A stretch of DNA of 64,000 nucleotides, taken from positions 62,001 through 126,000 of the forward strand of contig NZ_CP082162.1 of the NCBI RefSeq assembly GCF_023101665.1, in the 5' to 3' direction. Of this stretch, positions 43,932-51,973 are shown one piece after another. A program made the translations under genes and the position numbers. Origin of the DNA: Bradyrhizobium sp. 195 (GTDB lineage Bacteria; Pseudomonadota; Alphaproteobacteria; Rhizobiales; Xanthobacteraceae). A model generated the notes under the pieces. The model saw only the letters and a program-made list of their open reading frames with translations. It was not told the origin of the DNA and searched no databases. Within the stretch, counting starts at the first letter, position 1. Each line of letters starts with the position of its first letter.

Positions 43932-44315
43932 TCACGTCAAGAAAGGAGGTCCGCGGGATTGGTGATCGTGCGAGCGAAATGGCGCAACAAACCGTGCTTC
44001 GAAAGCAAAGGCGATGACCACCTCAACATATTGACGATCGAGGAGGTCAGCTTGTGGCGGCGGAACCGAGGTCGGAGTGTGATGTCCGACGCATAACGGA
44101 CAGTGTATCGCGCGCTTCTTGTCGCTTTTGTCTGCGTCAGTCCGGACGGTACCCGAATTGCCAATGCCGCTACACAATTCGTGAGCCGCCGCGGCAGCAG
44201 CCGGTGAAACGCCTGCAACCAGGATACTGGAGAGGATGAGATTGAAAACGAGTGCGTAGGCCGCAATGAATGCGGCCCCGCAGCCGATCCGCCGCTTGAA
44301 AACGAACCTCGTCAT
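43932..44315 (-). CDS. DUF2946 family protein
   Basis: A 127-residue protein with an N-terminal membrane/signal helix (FIAAYALVFNLILSSILVAG) and the family Cys/His motif IHCPLCVGHH. DUF2946 proteins are usually found in copper-linked operons. It is 52 bases upstream of the TonB receptor gene on the same strand and is the first gene of the operon. Confidence 0.85.
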   Translation of the reverse strand: MTRFVFKRRIGCGAAFIAAYALVFNLILSSILVAGVSPAAAAAAHELCSGIGNSGTVRTDADKSDKKRAIHCPLCVGHHTPTSVPPPQADLLDRQYVEVVIAFAFEARFVAPFRSHDHQSRGPPFLT

Positions 44316-44910
44316 TCGCCTGATCCCGTAGCAGGGCTACCACAGCGCAGGGGCGAGTCAAATGCGCGAGGAGTCGCATTCGGCTGATCGTTTGCCTGGT
44401 GTTGCCGCGCTACCACTAACCCAGGGCTTCGCGTTGCACACGCCACGCTGCCGCGGGGCCGGAACGAGCCGCGATTGAGCCCCAAGCGGTTCGCGTGACA
44501 TTTGCTGGCACTAGCTTACCTCAGTGTAGCCGTCCGGCACTTCCGCCTTGGGTCAACATGCGAAGAACTCACGGTGAGCAAATCTAGTCCGCTTCGCCCC
44601 AACCAGCGGACGGAAACGAGCCGCACCGTTACTTCGCAAATGGGCCATGTGTGGACGGCTCCGGGTTGGCAAGAAGAATCTTCACGCTGCAGGGATTGGT
44701 CGGAGCAGCCATGTGTTCGGCCTTTTCGCGCGGTATACGTGACCGCTGGCCATAATGCCCTCCGCGGATCAGGTCCCGGTCAAAAGCACGCATTCGAGAT
44801 GCCATGGCCCATGTGGGTTGTCCTGATCGCCGGATCGACCGGCACTGCATTACGTGCTGTTCGTCCTCCCAACCGTTACGTCACGTCGGATATGCCCGAC
44901 GCGATCTCGT
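44316..44910. other. intergenic with a dispersed repeat
   Basis: No gene was recognised. It would hold the promoter of the copper-type operon, on the left. The dispersed repeat is at 44541-44600. Confidence 0.4.
44541..44600 (-). repeat. dispersed repeat copy
   Basis: Starts TTCCGCCTTGGGTCAACATG and goes on CGAAGAACTC, then GTGAGCAAATCTAGTCCGC. Keeps the AAATCTAGTCCGC junction that IS5 has interrupted at 53120. Confidence 0.75.
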
Positions 44911-46020
44911 TTAGGCCGCCAGCGCGGCCGGTTCCTGATAGCGTTCGTTCCTGGCCATCATCGCCCAAGCAATCCGGGCGAGTTTGTTGGCTAACGCGAT
45001 CGCCGCGACCTTGGCGGGCCGCCGGGCCAACAATCGTGTGAGCCAGGGTCGATGATCGGGGCCGTGAATCTTGGCGTAGCGGATCACCGCGAGTGCGCCA
45101 GCCGTGAACAGGCTACGCAAATAGCGATCGCCTTGCTTGGTAATGCTGCCAAGCCTGTCTTTGCCCCCGCTCGAGCTCTGCTTTGGCACGAGACCGACCC
45201 AAGCCGAGAAGTCTCGCCCGGATCGGAAGGCTTTAGGATCGGCAATGCTGGCGACCAGCGCTGTTGCCAGCGCCGGACCGACGCCGGGAATAACATCAAG
45301 CCGCTGGCTCGTCGCGTTTGATCGATGCCAGGCTATGATGCGTCGGTCGAACTCAAGGATGCGAGCCTTTAGAGCGCACAGTTGTTCGCCGAGAGCGGCT
45401 AGGCACATCCGGGCGACCTCCGGGATCCGGTCTTCGGCTTTATCGGCGACGACTTCCAGTAGTTGCTCGACACCTCTGCGTCCGACGGGAGCGACGATAC
45501 CGAACTCGGCAAGATAGGCGCGGATTGAATTGATGACCGAAGTCTGCTGCCGGATAAAAAGATGGCGCGCTCGATGAAGCATTAGGCAACTCTGTTGCTC
45601 GATTGTCTTGGTCGGCACAAACCGCATATTGGGTCTCGTGACCGCCTCGCAAATCGCCTCTGCATCGGCCGTATCGTTCTTCTGCCGCTTGACGTAGGGC
45701 TTCACGTAACCCGGAGGCATCAACCGCACTGTATGCCCCAACGCCTGCAGTTCGCGGGACCAATAATGGGATGACGCGCAAGCTTCGATTCCCACCAAGC
45801 ACGGCGGCAGCTTCTCAAAGAAGGAATGCACAAAACGGCGTTTTAACTGCCGGCGCATCACCACCTGACCGGCTCCATCGACGCCGTGCACCTGGAAGAC
45901 CGACTTTGCGATATCCAGACCAATCGTCGAAATTGACTGCATAGGCTGCTCCTCCGAATCGTGGGAGCTTTAAACGGCGCCCACTCCTTGGCACTCTCGT
46001 GCCCGTGGAGGAGCCGTCCA
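44890..46020 (-). mobile_element. IS110-family element (approximate limits)
   Basis: The limits are estimates around the intact transposase gene. The non-coding flank upstream of the transposase start (45943-46020) contains GCTCCTCC at 45954-45961 and GGAGGAGC at 46008-46015. No target duplication could be found, as is normal for the family. Confidence 0.55.
44911..45942 (-). CDS. IS110-family transposase
   Basis: An intact 343-residue DEDD transposase. The N-terminal RuvC-like domain has GLDIAKSVFQVHG (first Asp), GIEACASSHYW (Glu), and KNDTADAEAICEA (last two Asp). The C-terminal transposase_20 domain has VIPGVGPALATALVASI and KAFRSGRDFSAWVGLVPKQS, which carries the conserved Ser region of the family. 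Length is normal, so it may be active. IS110 elements often lack terminal inverted repeats and recent work shows that some encode a guide RNA in the flanks; the flank 45943-46020 has short complementary segments (GCTCCTCC and GGAGGAGC). Confidence 0.94.
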   Translation of the reverse strand: MQSISTIGLDIAKSVFQVHGVDGAGQVVMRRQLKRRFVHSFFEKLPPCLVGIEACASSHYWSRELQALGHTVRLMPPGYVKPYVKRQKNDTADAEAICEAVTRPNMRFVPTKTIEQQSCLMLHRARHLFIRQQTSVINSIRAYLAEFGIVAPVGRRGVEQLLEVVADKAEDRIPEVARMCLAALGEQLCALKARILEFDRRIIAWHRSNATSQRLDVIPGVGPALATALVASIADPKAFRSGRDFSAWVGLVPKQSSSGGKDRLGSITKQGDRYLRSLFTAGALAVIRYAKIHGPDHRPWLTRLLARRPAKVAAIALANKLARIAWAMMARNERYQEPAALAA

Positions 46021-46087
46021 CAGCATCAAAAGCCGAAGATCGGCGGGATGCACCAAAAAGGTCGGCCATTGGCCAGATGGCCTTCTG

Positions 46088-46222
46088 TTATTTTTTCTTT
46101 GACGGCCCGAAATCCGGCTGCCAAGCGGACGCCTTGCGGCTCGGCGCCGCAGCGATCACCTTCGCGTTCTCCTTTTTCCGTTTCTCGGCCTCGCGATTGC
46201 CGCGTTGCTGTCCCTTGGCCAT
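46088..46222 (-). CDS. 44-residue basic protein
   Basis: MAKGQQRGNREAEKRKKENA, then KVIAAAPSRKASAWQPDFGP and SKKK. An AAGAGACC ribosome binding site precedes ATG at 46222. Strongly basic and probably unfolded; similar MAKGQxRxNRE proteins are a familiar type in rhizobial genomes. Its start lies inside the 3' end of the next upstream gene. Confidence 0.6.
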   Translation of the reverse strand: MAKGQQRGNREAEKRKKENAKVIAAAPSRKASAWQPDFGPSKKK

Positions 46223-46443
46223 GTTGGTCTCTTTTTGAGGTTTGTCTTGAGTTTGAGTTCATCCAGTTCGTCCGATTGCAGCACGCGCCCGCGCGGCGTG
46301 CAGACGCGCACGTCCATGTAGCCGTCGCCCAGCAGCTTTCGCGCCAGCCGCAGCGCGAGGGTTGCGCTGCCGCGGCCGTGATTGGCGCAGCCGTATTCGT
46401 TCGCTCCGGTGACGAGGTAGGGCACGCGGATCGGCCTAGCCAT
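46156..46443 (-). CDS. hypothetical protein overlapping the small basic gene
   Basis: A 95-residue protein from ATG at 46443 (MARPIRVPYLVTGANEYGCA, then NHGRGSATLALRLARKLLGD, and YMDVRVCTPRGRVLQSDELD). The first 65 residues look like a compact conserved unit. The final 30 residues are basic and overlap the gene at 46088-46222 in another frame, so the original stop may have been lost. Function unknown. Confidence 0.55.
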   Translation of the reverse strand: MARPIRVPYLVTGANEYGCANHGRGSATLALRLARKLLGDGYMDVRVCTPRGRVLQSDELDELKLKTNLKKRPTWPRDSNAAIARPRNGKRRTRR

Positions 46444-46798
46444 GGAAGAGCGCCGCCGCGGCGACAAGCAGCAGAAGGAACAGGGGAACGATGACGGGCG
46501 GAACGATCCATTCCGAGGCACGAAAACGCGGCATCGCATGCTCCTGCACGAGCACGACGAAGTCGTGCTTCAGTGACTGGTTTCTCGGCGGGAGCGCACG
46601 TGACCCTCAGTCACCGGTCGATGCCGTAGCGGAACATGCGGTGATGGGAATGACCCTACGCCTGCATCACGCCGATAGCGAGGACTAAAACGCCGCGCGC
46701 CCGGTGGCCTCGAGAGTGCTGGCTATTGGCCCGTTCAGAGCGCATGGTCGTGATCGCCGGTGTCGGTTGGGGCGGCTATCGCAGGAAGGCAGGCGCGC
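46444..46798. other. intergenic between divergent small genes
   Basis: No gene recognised; presumably holds promoters for the minus-strand pair and for the plus-strand trio starting at 46799. Confidence 0.35.
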
Positions 46799-47059
46799 AT
46801 GACCACCCGTTCGCGGCGGGAAACCGTCACATTCAAGAATCCGTTCCACATCCGCGGCGTCGCGCGGGAATTGCCGGCGGGCCCCTATGAGGTCGTCACC
46901 GACGAAGAGATGATCGATGGGTTGTCGTTTGCGGTTTGGCGCCGTGTCGCCACCATGATTACGGTGCCGTCCGAAGCGGTGCAGGGCGCGACAGAGGTGC
47001 GCTCGATTGGTTCGGTCGACCTCGCGGACGCTCAACGCGCCGATGTGAAGCGCCGATGA
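46799..47059 (+). CDS. hypothetical protein, first of three small genes
   Basis: An 86-residue protein (MTTRSRRETVTFKNPFHIRG, then LPAGPYEVVTDEEMIDGLSF and AVWRRVATMITVPSEA), mostly beta strand. AAGGCAGG lies before ATG at 46799. The stop overlaps the next start (ATGA), so the two are translationally coupled. Function unknown. Confidence 0.65.
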   Translation: MTTRSRRETVTFKNPFHIRGVARELPAGPYEVVTDEEMIDGLSFAVWRRVATMITVPSEAVQGATEVRSIGSVDLADAQRADVKRR

Positions 47060-47361
47060 CCGACATCCCAGTCGAGCTCGACAAGCACCGCGGCATGGCC
47101 GCGCAGAAGGCCACCGACCTGCGCCGCGCGCTGGCCGAGGTCGAGAACAATGTCAGGGAGCTGCGCGAACGCGAGTCCGATCTCGAAAACCGCCTGATGA
47201 CGGTGCCCGCCACCTCATGGCCTGAGGCGGCGGTGAAGGCGCGCTATCTGCTCAACCTTTATCTGGCGACCCTCCCCGCCGAGGACACGCGCCACCGCGC
47301 CCTAGTATCTGCGCTGTTTGATGATTTCCTCCGGCTCGGCGGAGAGGGTTGTGGCGACTAA
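47056..47361 (+). CDS. hypothetical coiled-coil protein, second of three
   Basis: A 101-residue helical protein (MTDIPVELDKHRGMAAQKAT, DLRRALAEVENNVRELRERE) ending FDDFLRLGGEGCGD. Its ATG overlaps the upstream TGA. Coiled coil at about 15-50. Function unknown. Confidence 0.65.
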   Translation: MTDIPVELDKHRGMAAQKATDLRRALAEVENNVRELRERESDLENRLMTVPATSWPEAAVKARYLLNLYLATLPAEDTRHRALVSALFDDFLRLGGEGCGD

Positions 47362-47379
47362 TGCGTATTGGAGCAGGCT

Positions 47380-47658
47380 ATGACATTGACCAGCGGCCGC
47401 TTTATCGGTCACGAGTATGACCGGATGATCGTACGGTTCTCGATGCACGACGGTGCCAAGGAGATTCCTTGCGCGATAACCACCTCTGCGATGGACTATC
47501 TTGAGCGCGGCCCGCAAGTCCGGCCCGAGCAGCGGGAAGCCCAGTTCATCCGCCTGCGGGACCGCATTGAAGCAAGCACGGCAATTAAATATCGCGCGAC
47601 GGAGTTCGAAGGCACCCCGCCCGGCATCGTGCTGCGAGGCATCGATTTTAGGACTTAG
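47380..47658 (+). CDS. hypothetical protein (DUF1488-like), third of three
   Basis: A 92-residue protein from ATG at 47380 after GGAGCAGG. It reads MTLTSGRFIGHEYDRMIVRF, then SMHDGAKEIPCAITTSAMDY and AQFIRLRDRIEASTAIKY, the sheet-then-helix pattern of the DUF1488 type. The assignment is tentative. It is 18 bases downstream of the previous gene. Confidence 0.55.
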   Translation: MTLTSGRFIGHEYDRMIVRFSMHDGAKEIPCAITTSAMDYLERGPQVRPEQREAQFIRLRDRIEASTAIKYRATEFEGTPPGIVLRGIDFRT

Positions 47659-47839
47659 GGGGCAACAGGGCGCACTTAGGTATGCGGGCTGCCTTGCCGC
47701 CTAGGGATCGCCTTGTCTCCAGCAATTCGATGGCGCATCGGATCATCGCCAAGCTAAGGCCGTCCATCCCAGGTGATATCAACACGCGAAGATTTTCAAT
47801 CTCGTTGTCTATCTGAGCGCACTTATTGCACATGTGCAT
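47648..47839 (-). CDS. small Cys-containing hypothetical protein
   Basis: A 63-residue protein beginning MHMCNKCAQIDNEIENLRVL and continuing MDGLSLAMIRCAIELLETRR. The CxxC near the start followed by an amphipathic helix is a recurring type in rhizobia. Converges with the preceding gene and overlaps its end by 11 bases. Confidence 0.5.
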   Translation of the reverse strand: MHMCNKCAQIDNEIENLRVLISPGMDGLSLAMIRCAIELLETRRSLGGKAARIPKCALLPPKS

Positions 47840-48140
47840 CCCGCCGCTTCGAGCGGGAGCAACAAGCTCTCGGTCACCGATAGTGCCCAGGGATTCGGAA
47901 AGGTGATTAAGCTCAAAGCCGATCTTCGAGCGGCGTTCCTGGAAATATGTAAAAACTACCATCGGCTGCTGGATGACCCATCCAATGGCTTACTAGCTCA
48001 AAGCAAAAACGCCGCCCGCTTAAATCATGCGCAGGCGGCGGCTTACCAGCCCCGGGAGGGTGAGAGTAAAATCCGGATAAAGGTTTGTCTCCACTTGGCA
48101 TGCTGAAGTTCAACACGTCGGACAAGAACAAGACCAAAAA

Positions 48141-48341
48141 TCAAGATGGCGGTTGTAGGCCCGGCGGGGACAGCCAATTGTTAATCTCCCCGGCGACATC
48201 GATCTGCCGGGCCTTTCGCAGAAGTTCCGAACGACGGATGCCTGCGGGCATTCCCTTCGCCTGTAAGCGGAGATTGATCGCGTCTTGCGCCAGGCGGTAT
48301 TCGAAGGTCAGGGATTGTACTGGAGAACGTCTAGCTTGCAT
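48141..48341 (-). CDS. small helical hypothetical protein
   Basis: A 66-residue protein from ATG at 48341 with GGAG upstream (MQARRSPVQSLTFEYRLAQD, then LRLQAKGMPAGIRRSELLRK and ARQIDVAGEINNWLSPPGLQ). The ending LLRKARQ ... NNWLSPPGLQP is a familiar small-protein type of Bradyrhizobium. Function unknown. Confidence 0.65.
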   Translation of the reverse strand: MQARRSPVQSLTFEYRLAQDAINLRLQAKGMPAGIRRSELLRKARQIDVAGEINNWLSPPGLQPPS

Positions 48342-49155
48342 GAGTAAGGCTCCGCTGCGGGGTTGAGCGGGAGCGCAACTTGCGTTCACACCACCGATAG
48401 ATGCTAAGGGCCGCTCGGTGGTAGTAAGACAGTGCGCCTCTATGTGCCGAATGGCGAGCGCTTTGTTCGGATCCTGGACGGGAACTTTTGCGGTTGCTGG
48501 GGCTATCGATGAACTGTAGCGATACAGGCCTAAAGCGACTCTCTTGCAATTCTCCGCCGCCGGCACTCGAGCATTTGCGGCTCGCACTTGCATCTTGCGA
48601 CGCGGGCGTCGAGAGGCAACATGCCGATAAACGTGACTATATATTGATGCAGGAGCTGCAAAAGAGCGCCTTTATTGGCGTTGCTGATCTCTGATCGCCT
48701 GGCTGATTGCTCGTTCGGCTGCGCTGACAGCCTCTGCTCGATTGAATGCAATTCCTGTTCGGGGTGAGCGACCTTCTCGCTCAAACGACCACTTCCAACC
48801 GGGCGGATTTATCGTCTGGACCACAGTGTATTTGATGCTCTGATGGTCCATGCGCCATCATGACTTTTCGTGCTGAGCAAGCGTCCGCGGCGACAAACCT
48901 CGGTCATTCAGCATTGTCTGGAGTCTTCTTCGAACGATCTACTCGGACCTCTTGAATTCCGCCGGCCCGTCAAGCAGGCGCTGCTTTCTGGCCGATTGGT
49001 CCTTTGAACTCACGGAACGGTCTGCCTTGCCATCCAAAGCCGTGCCAGCCACGTGAAGGGCTCGCTTCCGTTGGCGGACCACTCGGCGACCTTGAGCATC
49101 GTCGTTCGTCATCTTACAGGCTCTCTCAATGGGCGCGCATGTGCCGAAGCGAACC
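48342..49155. other. about 800 bases without a confident gene
   Basis: The only coding-like frame is 48530-48784 on the minus strand (TTG start; HPEQELHSIEQRLSAQPNEQ), which I leave unassigned. Confidence 0.3.
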
Positions 49156-49428
49156 TCAGCAACCGCGGCAGATGTTCTTCAGTTTCGCGGCGGTTCGGGC
49201 TTCTTCCGCAAGAAATGGGTCCTTGTCGCCTGACGACGAGCCAATGCCGGCGTCGGTGGTCTTCCTGGTTTTTGGAGGAAATGCCGCATCGTAGCAGGAG
49301 AGGCGCGCGCTGGTGCTTTCGATCGCACGGCAGTTCGGCTCCGCGGCAAAAGCTGCTGGCGTGTACATGCCCAGTACCGATGCCAGCAAAAGCGCCGCGG
49401 TCCATGTGCCTGTTCGAACCATCCTCAT
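49156..49428 (-). CDS. small exported Cys-containing protein
   Basis: A 90-residue protein with a signal peptide (MRMVRTGTWTAALLLASVLG, cleavage near AFA-AEP). The mature part starts EPNCRAIESTSARLSCYDAA and ends KNICRGC: four cysteines, likely two disulfides. The CxxIxxxxxRLxCYD pattern also occurs in periplasmic and secretion-associated proteins, so a periplasmic role is likely. GGAG lies 9 bases before ATG at 49428. Confidence 0.65.
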   Translation of the reverse strand: MRMVRTGTWTAALLLASVLGMYTPAAFAAEPNCRAIESTSARLSCYDAAFPPKTRKTTDAGIGSSSGDKDPFLAEEARTAAKLKNICRGC

Positions 49429-49444
49429 GCTAGACACTCCATCG

Positions 49445-49639
49445 CTATTTGGTTTTACTCGCCCACGTCGGAGTCTCGCCGGTCCAGGCCGGAAGAGCAT
49501 CGCATTCGGACCAGCGCGTCCGGCGCTCCTCACCTCCGACCCTCACGAACACAAAGGGCGCATCGTCCCGGCCGGTCTTCGAACCAACGAAGATTGCCGG
49601 AACTCCGTAGGCATCCCTGATGATTGCCGTGTTTGCCAT
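49445..49639 (-). CDS. small conserved-type hypothetical protein
   Basis: A 64-residue beta-rich protein (MANTAIIRDAYGVPAIFVGS, KTGRDDAPFVFVRVGGEERR). A good GGGAGCC ribosome binding site precedes ATG at 49639. 16 bases separate its stop from the exported-protein start, so the two may be co-transcribed. Function unknown. Confidence 0.65.
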   Translation of the reverse strand: MANTAIIRDAYGVPAIFVGSKTGRDDAPFVFVRVGGEERRTRWSECDALPAWTGETPTWASKTK

Positions 49640-49719
49640 TTTGGCTCCCGTTTGGCTTGAATCGGCTCAAGGCTCCCGTTTGCAGCTTTGACGTTAGGGT
49701 GATTGAACGCATACCGCTA

Positions 49720-49818
49720 TTAAATGGCCGTCACCGTAATCAGCAGTACGAGGAAGGTCGGTACCAACAAAGGTGATACGAGCCACTCTCGAATGTCGAA
49801 TTTGTCGGGATTTGACAT
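49720..49818 (-). CDS. 32-residue single-pass membrane protein
   Basis: MSNPDKFDIREWLVSPLLVP followed by TFLVLLITVTAI. One hydrophobic helix of about 17 residues at the C-terminus and a GAAGGCGG ribosome binding site at good spacing before ATG at 49818. Probably a small inner-membrane protein missed by length cut-offs. It lies 80 bases upstream of the 49445-49639 gene on the same strand. Confidence 0.6.
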   Translation of the reverse strand: MSNPDKFDIREWLVSPLLVPTFLVLLITVTAI

Positions 49819-50148
49819 CTGACCGCCTTCTCTTAGGTTGAGGCGGGAGCGCAACGCTCTCAGTCACCGATAACAGCCACGTAGCGTGCGGTGATACGAA
49901 CCGTGTAGCAGCCTTCTAACAAATTAGCGAGCTCAATCTCGGCCGCCTCATTCCTAATCGTCCGGTCCGATCGCTGTTTAGGAGCGCGACGTAAGGTCCT
50001 ACTTCAGACTAGCGGCTTCCTTGATGATGACCGAGATTGAACTGCCCGACTTGCGAACGACGCTTTTAACCTGTCATCCGACAGCTTGAAGCGCCTGCGC
50101 GGGATCTTGACCTGCACTCGATCTCGGCGCGGCTTGCGGGTACGGTAG
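49819..50148. other. intergenic, nothing recognised
   Basis: No gene or repeat was identified. Confidence 0.3.
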
Positions 50149-50520
50149 TCAACTCTTTGTCGCTGCTCTTGCGAGTTCAGTTTCAATCCCGGTGGCACAA
50201 GCCTTGGCGAACGAATAGTCCATGCTCGTGGATGCCACATTCTTCACGAATTCGCTGACGACGTTCTCTCTGGAGTATGCGCTTGCCGCCCTGAATTTGG
50301 TGAGAGCGCCGTCTGCCGCTGTGAATTGAGCGACGCAAAGCGGTACCAGAACGGACATCCGGCCGCTTGTCTCCGCCGTGATGCGCGTGATTCTTGCGCT
50401 TTCCCCAGTGACCCAACCGCCCCACATGAATCCAATTCCCACGGTCGCAACCGCGCCGAACGCGATTCCTTGGAGGAAGCGCGTCCGTGCCTCGCCTTGC
50501 AAAACTGCAGGAAGTTTCAT
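50149..50520 (-). CDS. hypothetical membrane-anchored protein
   Basis: A 123-residue protein from ATG at 50520 (MKLPAVLQGEARTRFLQGIA). One membrane helix at about 18-38 (AFGAVATVGIGFMWGGWVTG), followed by a helical soluble domain with two Cys (SVLVPLCVAQFTAADGALTK, and FAKACATGIETELARAA). Likely periplasmic and anchored in the inner membrane. A type seen in rhizobia with unknown function. Confidence 0.65.
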   Translation of the reverse strand: MKLPAVLQGEARTRFLQGIAFGAVATVGIGFMWGGWVTGESARITRITAETSGRMSVLVPLCVAQFTAADGALTKFRAASAYSRENVVSEFVKNVASTSMDYSFAKACATGIETELARAATKS

Positions 50521-50833
50521 GAAGGTCGCCTTTCTTGGACGCGCACAGAGATACATCTGCGACACTGACGCGCTGAGATAAACAGAACGTTATGATTGCG
50601 CCTTCCGATGGCACGTGAGCTGCTGCTACGACGATTGGCGGCGACTTCGGAAGTCGCTACTTCATGGGCAGCTTCGAGGTGAGCGTTTTGCTGACCTGTG
50701 CACGGACGCTATATGGGTAGCTCGATGGTGTAAAAAGCGCTCTGTTCTGCGCCATCCCTACGAACCCTTCTCCGCAGCGTGCAATTCGCGAAGAATAGTC
50801 GTGGCCCGCTTGTCGCTCATTCGCGGAATAACA
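50521..50833. other. intergenic, nothing recognised
   Basis: No gene or repeat was identified. Confidence 0.3.
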
Positions 50834-51052
50834 TTACGATATTGGCACCTGACATCTCGAGCACTGAAAGCTGCTGGTCTCCGGATCGATGCAGGCAAAG
50901 CCGAACGGCACATGATCGGCGCGTGTAGCGGTGTTTCCCCTCACATAGGCGTAGCCATCCGCCTGTGAGAGTCGCGCCACGTCCAGTCTCCCACAACGTG
51001 GACACTCAAGATCTACAGTCCATTTGTCGCGCAGGGTCTCGTGCGTGGTCAT
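50834..51052 (-). CDS. small zinc-ribbon-like protein
   Basis: A 72-residue protein from ATG at 51052 (MTTHETLRDKWTVDLECPRC). Two Cys pairs, CPRC near residue 17 and CSRC near the C-terminus (FQCSRCQVPIS), would form one zinc ribbon. Its ATG overlaps the stop of the upstream gene (ATGA). Function unknown. Confidence 0.6.
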   Translation of the reverse strand: MTTHETLRDKWTVDLECPRCGRLDVARLSQADGYAYVRGNTATRADHVPFGFACIDPETSSFQCSRCQVPIS

Positions 51053-51243
51053 TCGCGGCTTTTTGGCACGGAACCACGCCACCCCAGCTCATCGGCCTGG
51101 CCAGAATCAATGAACTCCTGTGCCTGCGCCTTGGTGGCGAAGCTGATAATTCCATTGCCGACTACACCACCATCGAGGAGTTCGGCCACTGCGTATTCAC
51201 CTCCAATGGAGGGGCAAGTCGTCCAGCCGATGCGGTTTTTCAT
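51049..51243 (-). CDS. small hypothetical protein coupled to the zinc-ribbon gene
   Basis: A 64-residue protein (MKNRIGWTTCPSIGGEYAVA, then GNGIISFATKAQAQEFIDSG). The end FATKAQAQEFIDSGQ resembles small SPOR-like or substrate-tag domains but the family is not identified. Translationally coupled to the downstream gene. Confidence 0.6.
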   Translation of the reverse strand: MKNRIGWTTCPSIGGEYAVAELLDGGVVGNGIISFATKAQAQEFIDSGQADELGWRGSVPKSRE

Positions 51244-51430
51244 TCGCGGAGTATGTGCCGTGGCCGATCAACATACCAGCCCGAACCTCACCACAATCCA
51301 AACTGACTCATCGTCGAAGGTTGAGGAATGCTCGGAAGTCGGGTAGCTTGGCATCATCACCGATCCGCTCTGGGCATTCGCGGTGACAGAGAGACGCTAC
51401 AGCGCTCCCGCCTTATCCGGGAGCAATTGC

Positions 51431-51676
51431 ATGCGTAGGTACTTTTTTGATCAACGCGAAGGTGACGAGATGATCCCCGACGAACAGGGGATAGATCTCG
51501 TCTCGATTGAGGCTATGCAGCACGAAGCAACTTTGGCGCTTGCACACTTGGCCAAAGATGAAGTTCGCCTCTGTACAATCGATGCTCCTGCACGCCATCT
51601 TGCAATCAACGTGCGTGACGGAGATGGACCGGTCCTACGGGCGACCTTCACCTTCGAGATCAGACGTTTTCAATGA
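51431..51676 (+). CDS. DUF6894 family protein (copy 3 of 3)
   Basis: An 81-residue protein starting MRRYFFDQREGDEMIPDEQG, then EAMQHEATLALAHLAKDEVR and HLAINVRDGDGPVLRATFTF. The most typical of the three copies. Function unknown; family members are small, soluble and often in multiple copies in rhizobia. Confidence 0.85.
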   Translation: MRRYFFDQREGDEMIPDEQGIDLVSIEAMQHEATLALAHLAKDEVRLCTIDAPARHLAINVRDGDGPVLRATFTFEIRRFQ

Positions 51677-51973
51677 GGCCATATTCGCCGCGCTCGGGCG
51701 GGACGTCGGCGACCACCAGGCAGATGAGCGATTGGCGTAAGAATCCAAGCGTCCCGTCAATCTGGTGCTGTCGCATCATCGAGAAGCGAGGCAGGCGATC
51801 ATTAGCCACGCGAACGAATTAAAGACACATGGCGAGTTCCGCTTCGGGTCAATCGCGTCGGCTGCACCTGAGTTCGGGACTTCCGGTCCACCTCCGGCTC
51901 CGGACATGTCGCAGCACTGCGCCAACTGAGCGATGGGGCACCCGCGGGCTAATGCATCGCAGCAAACGCTACC
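51677..51973. other. intergenic with repeat-like segment
   Basis: Bases 51838-51920 (TTCCGCTTCGGGTCAATCGC) resemble the dispersed repeat family without the AATGCGAAGAAC core. No gene recognised. Confidence 0.35.
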
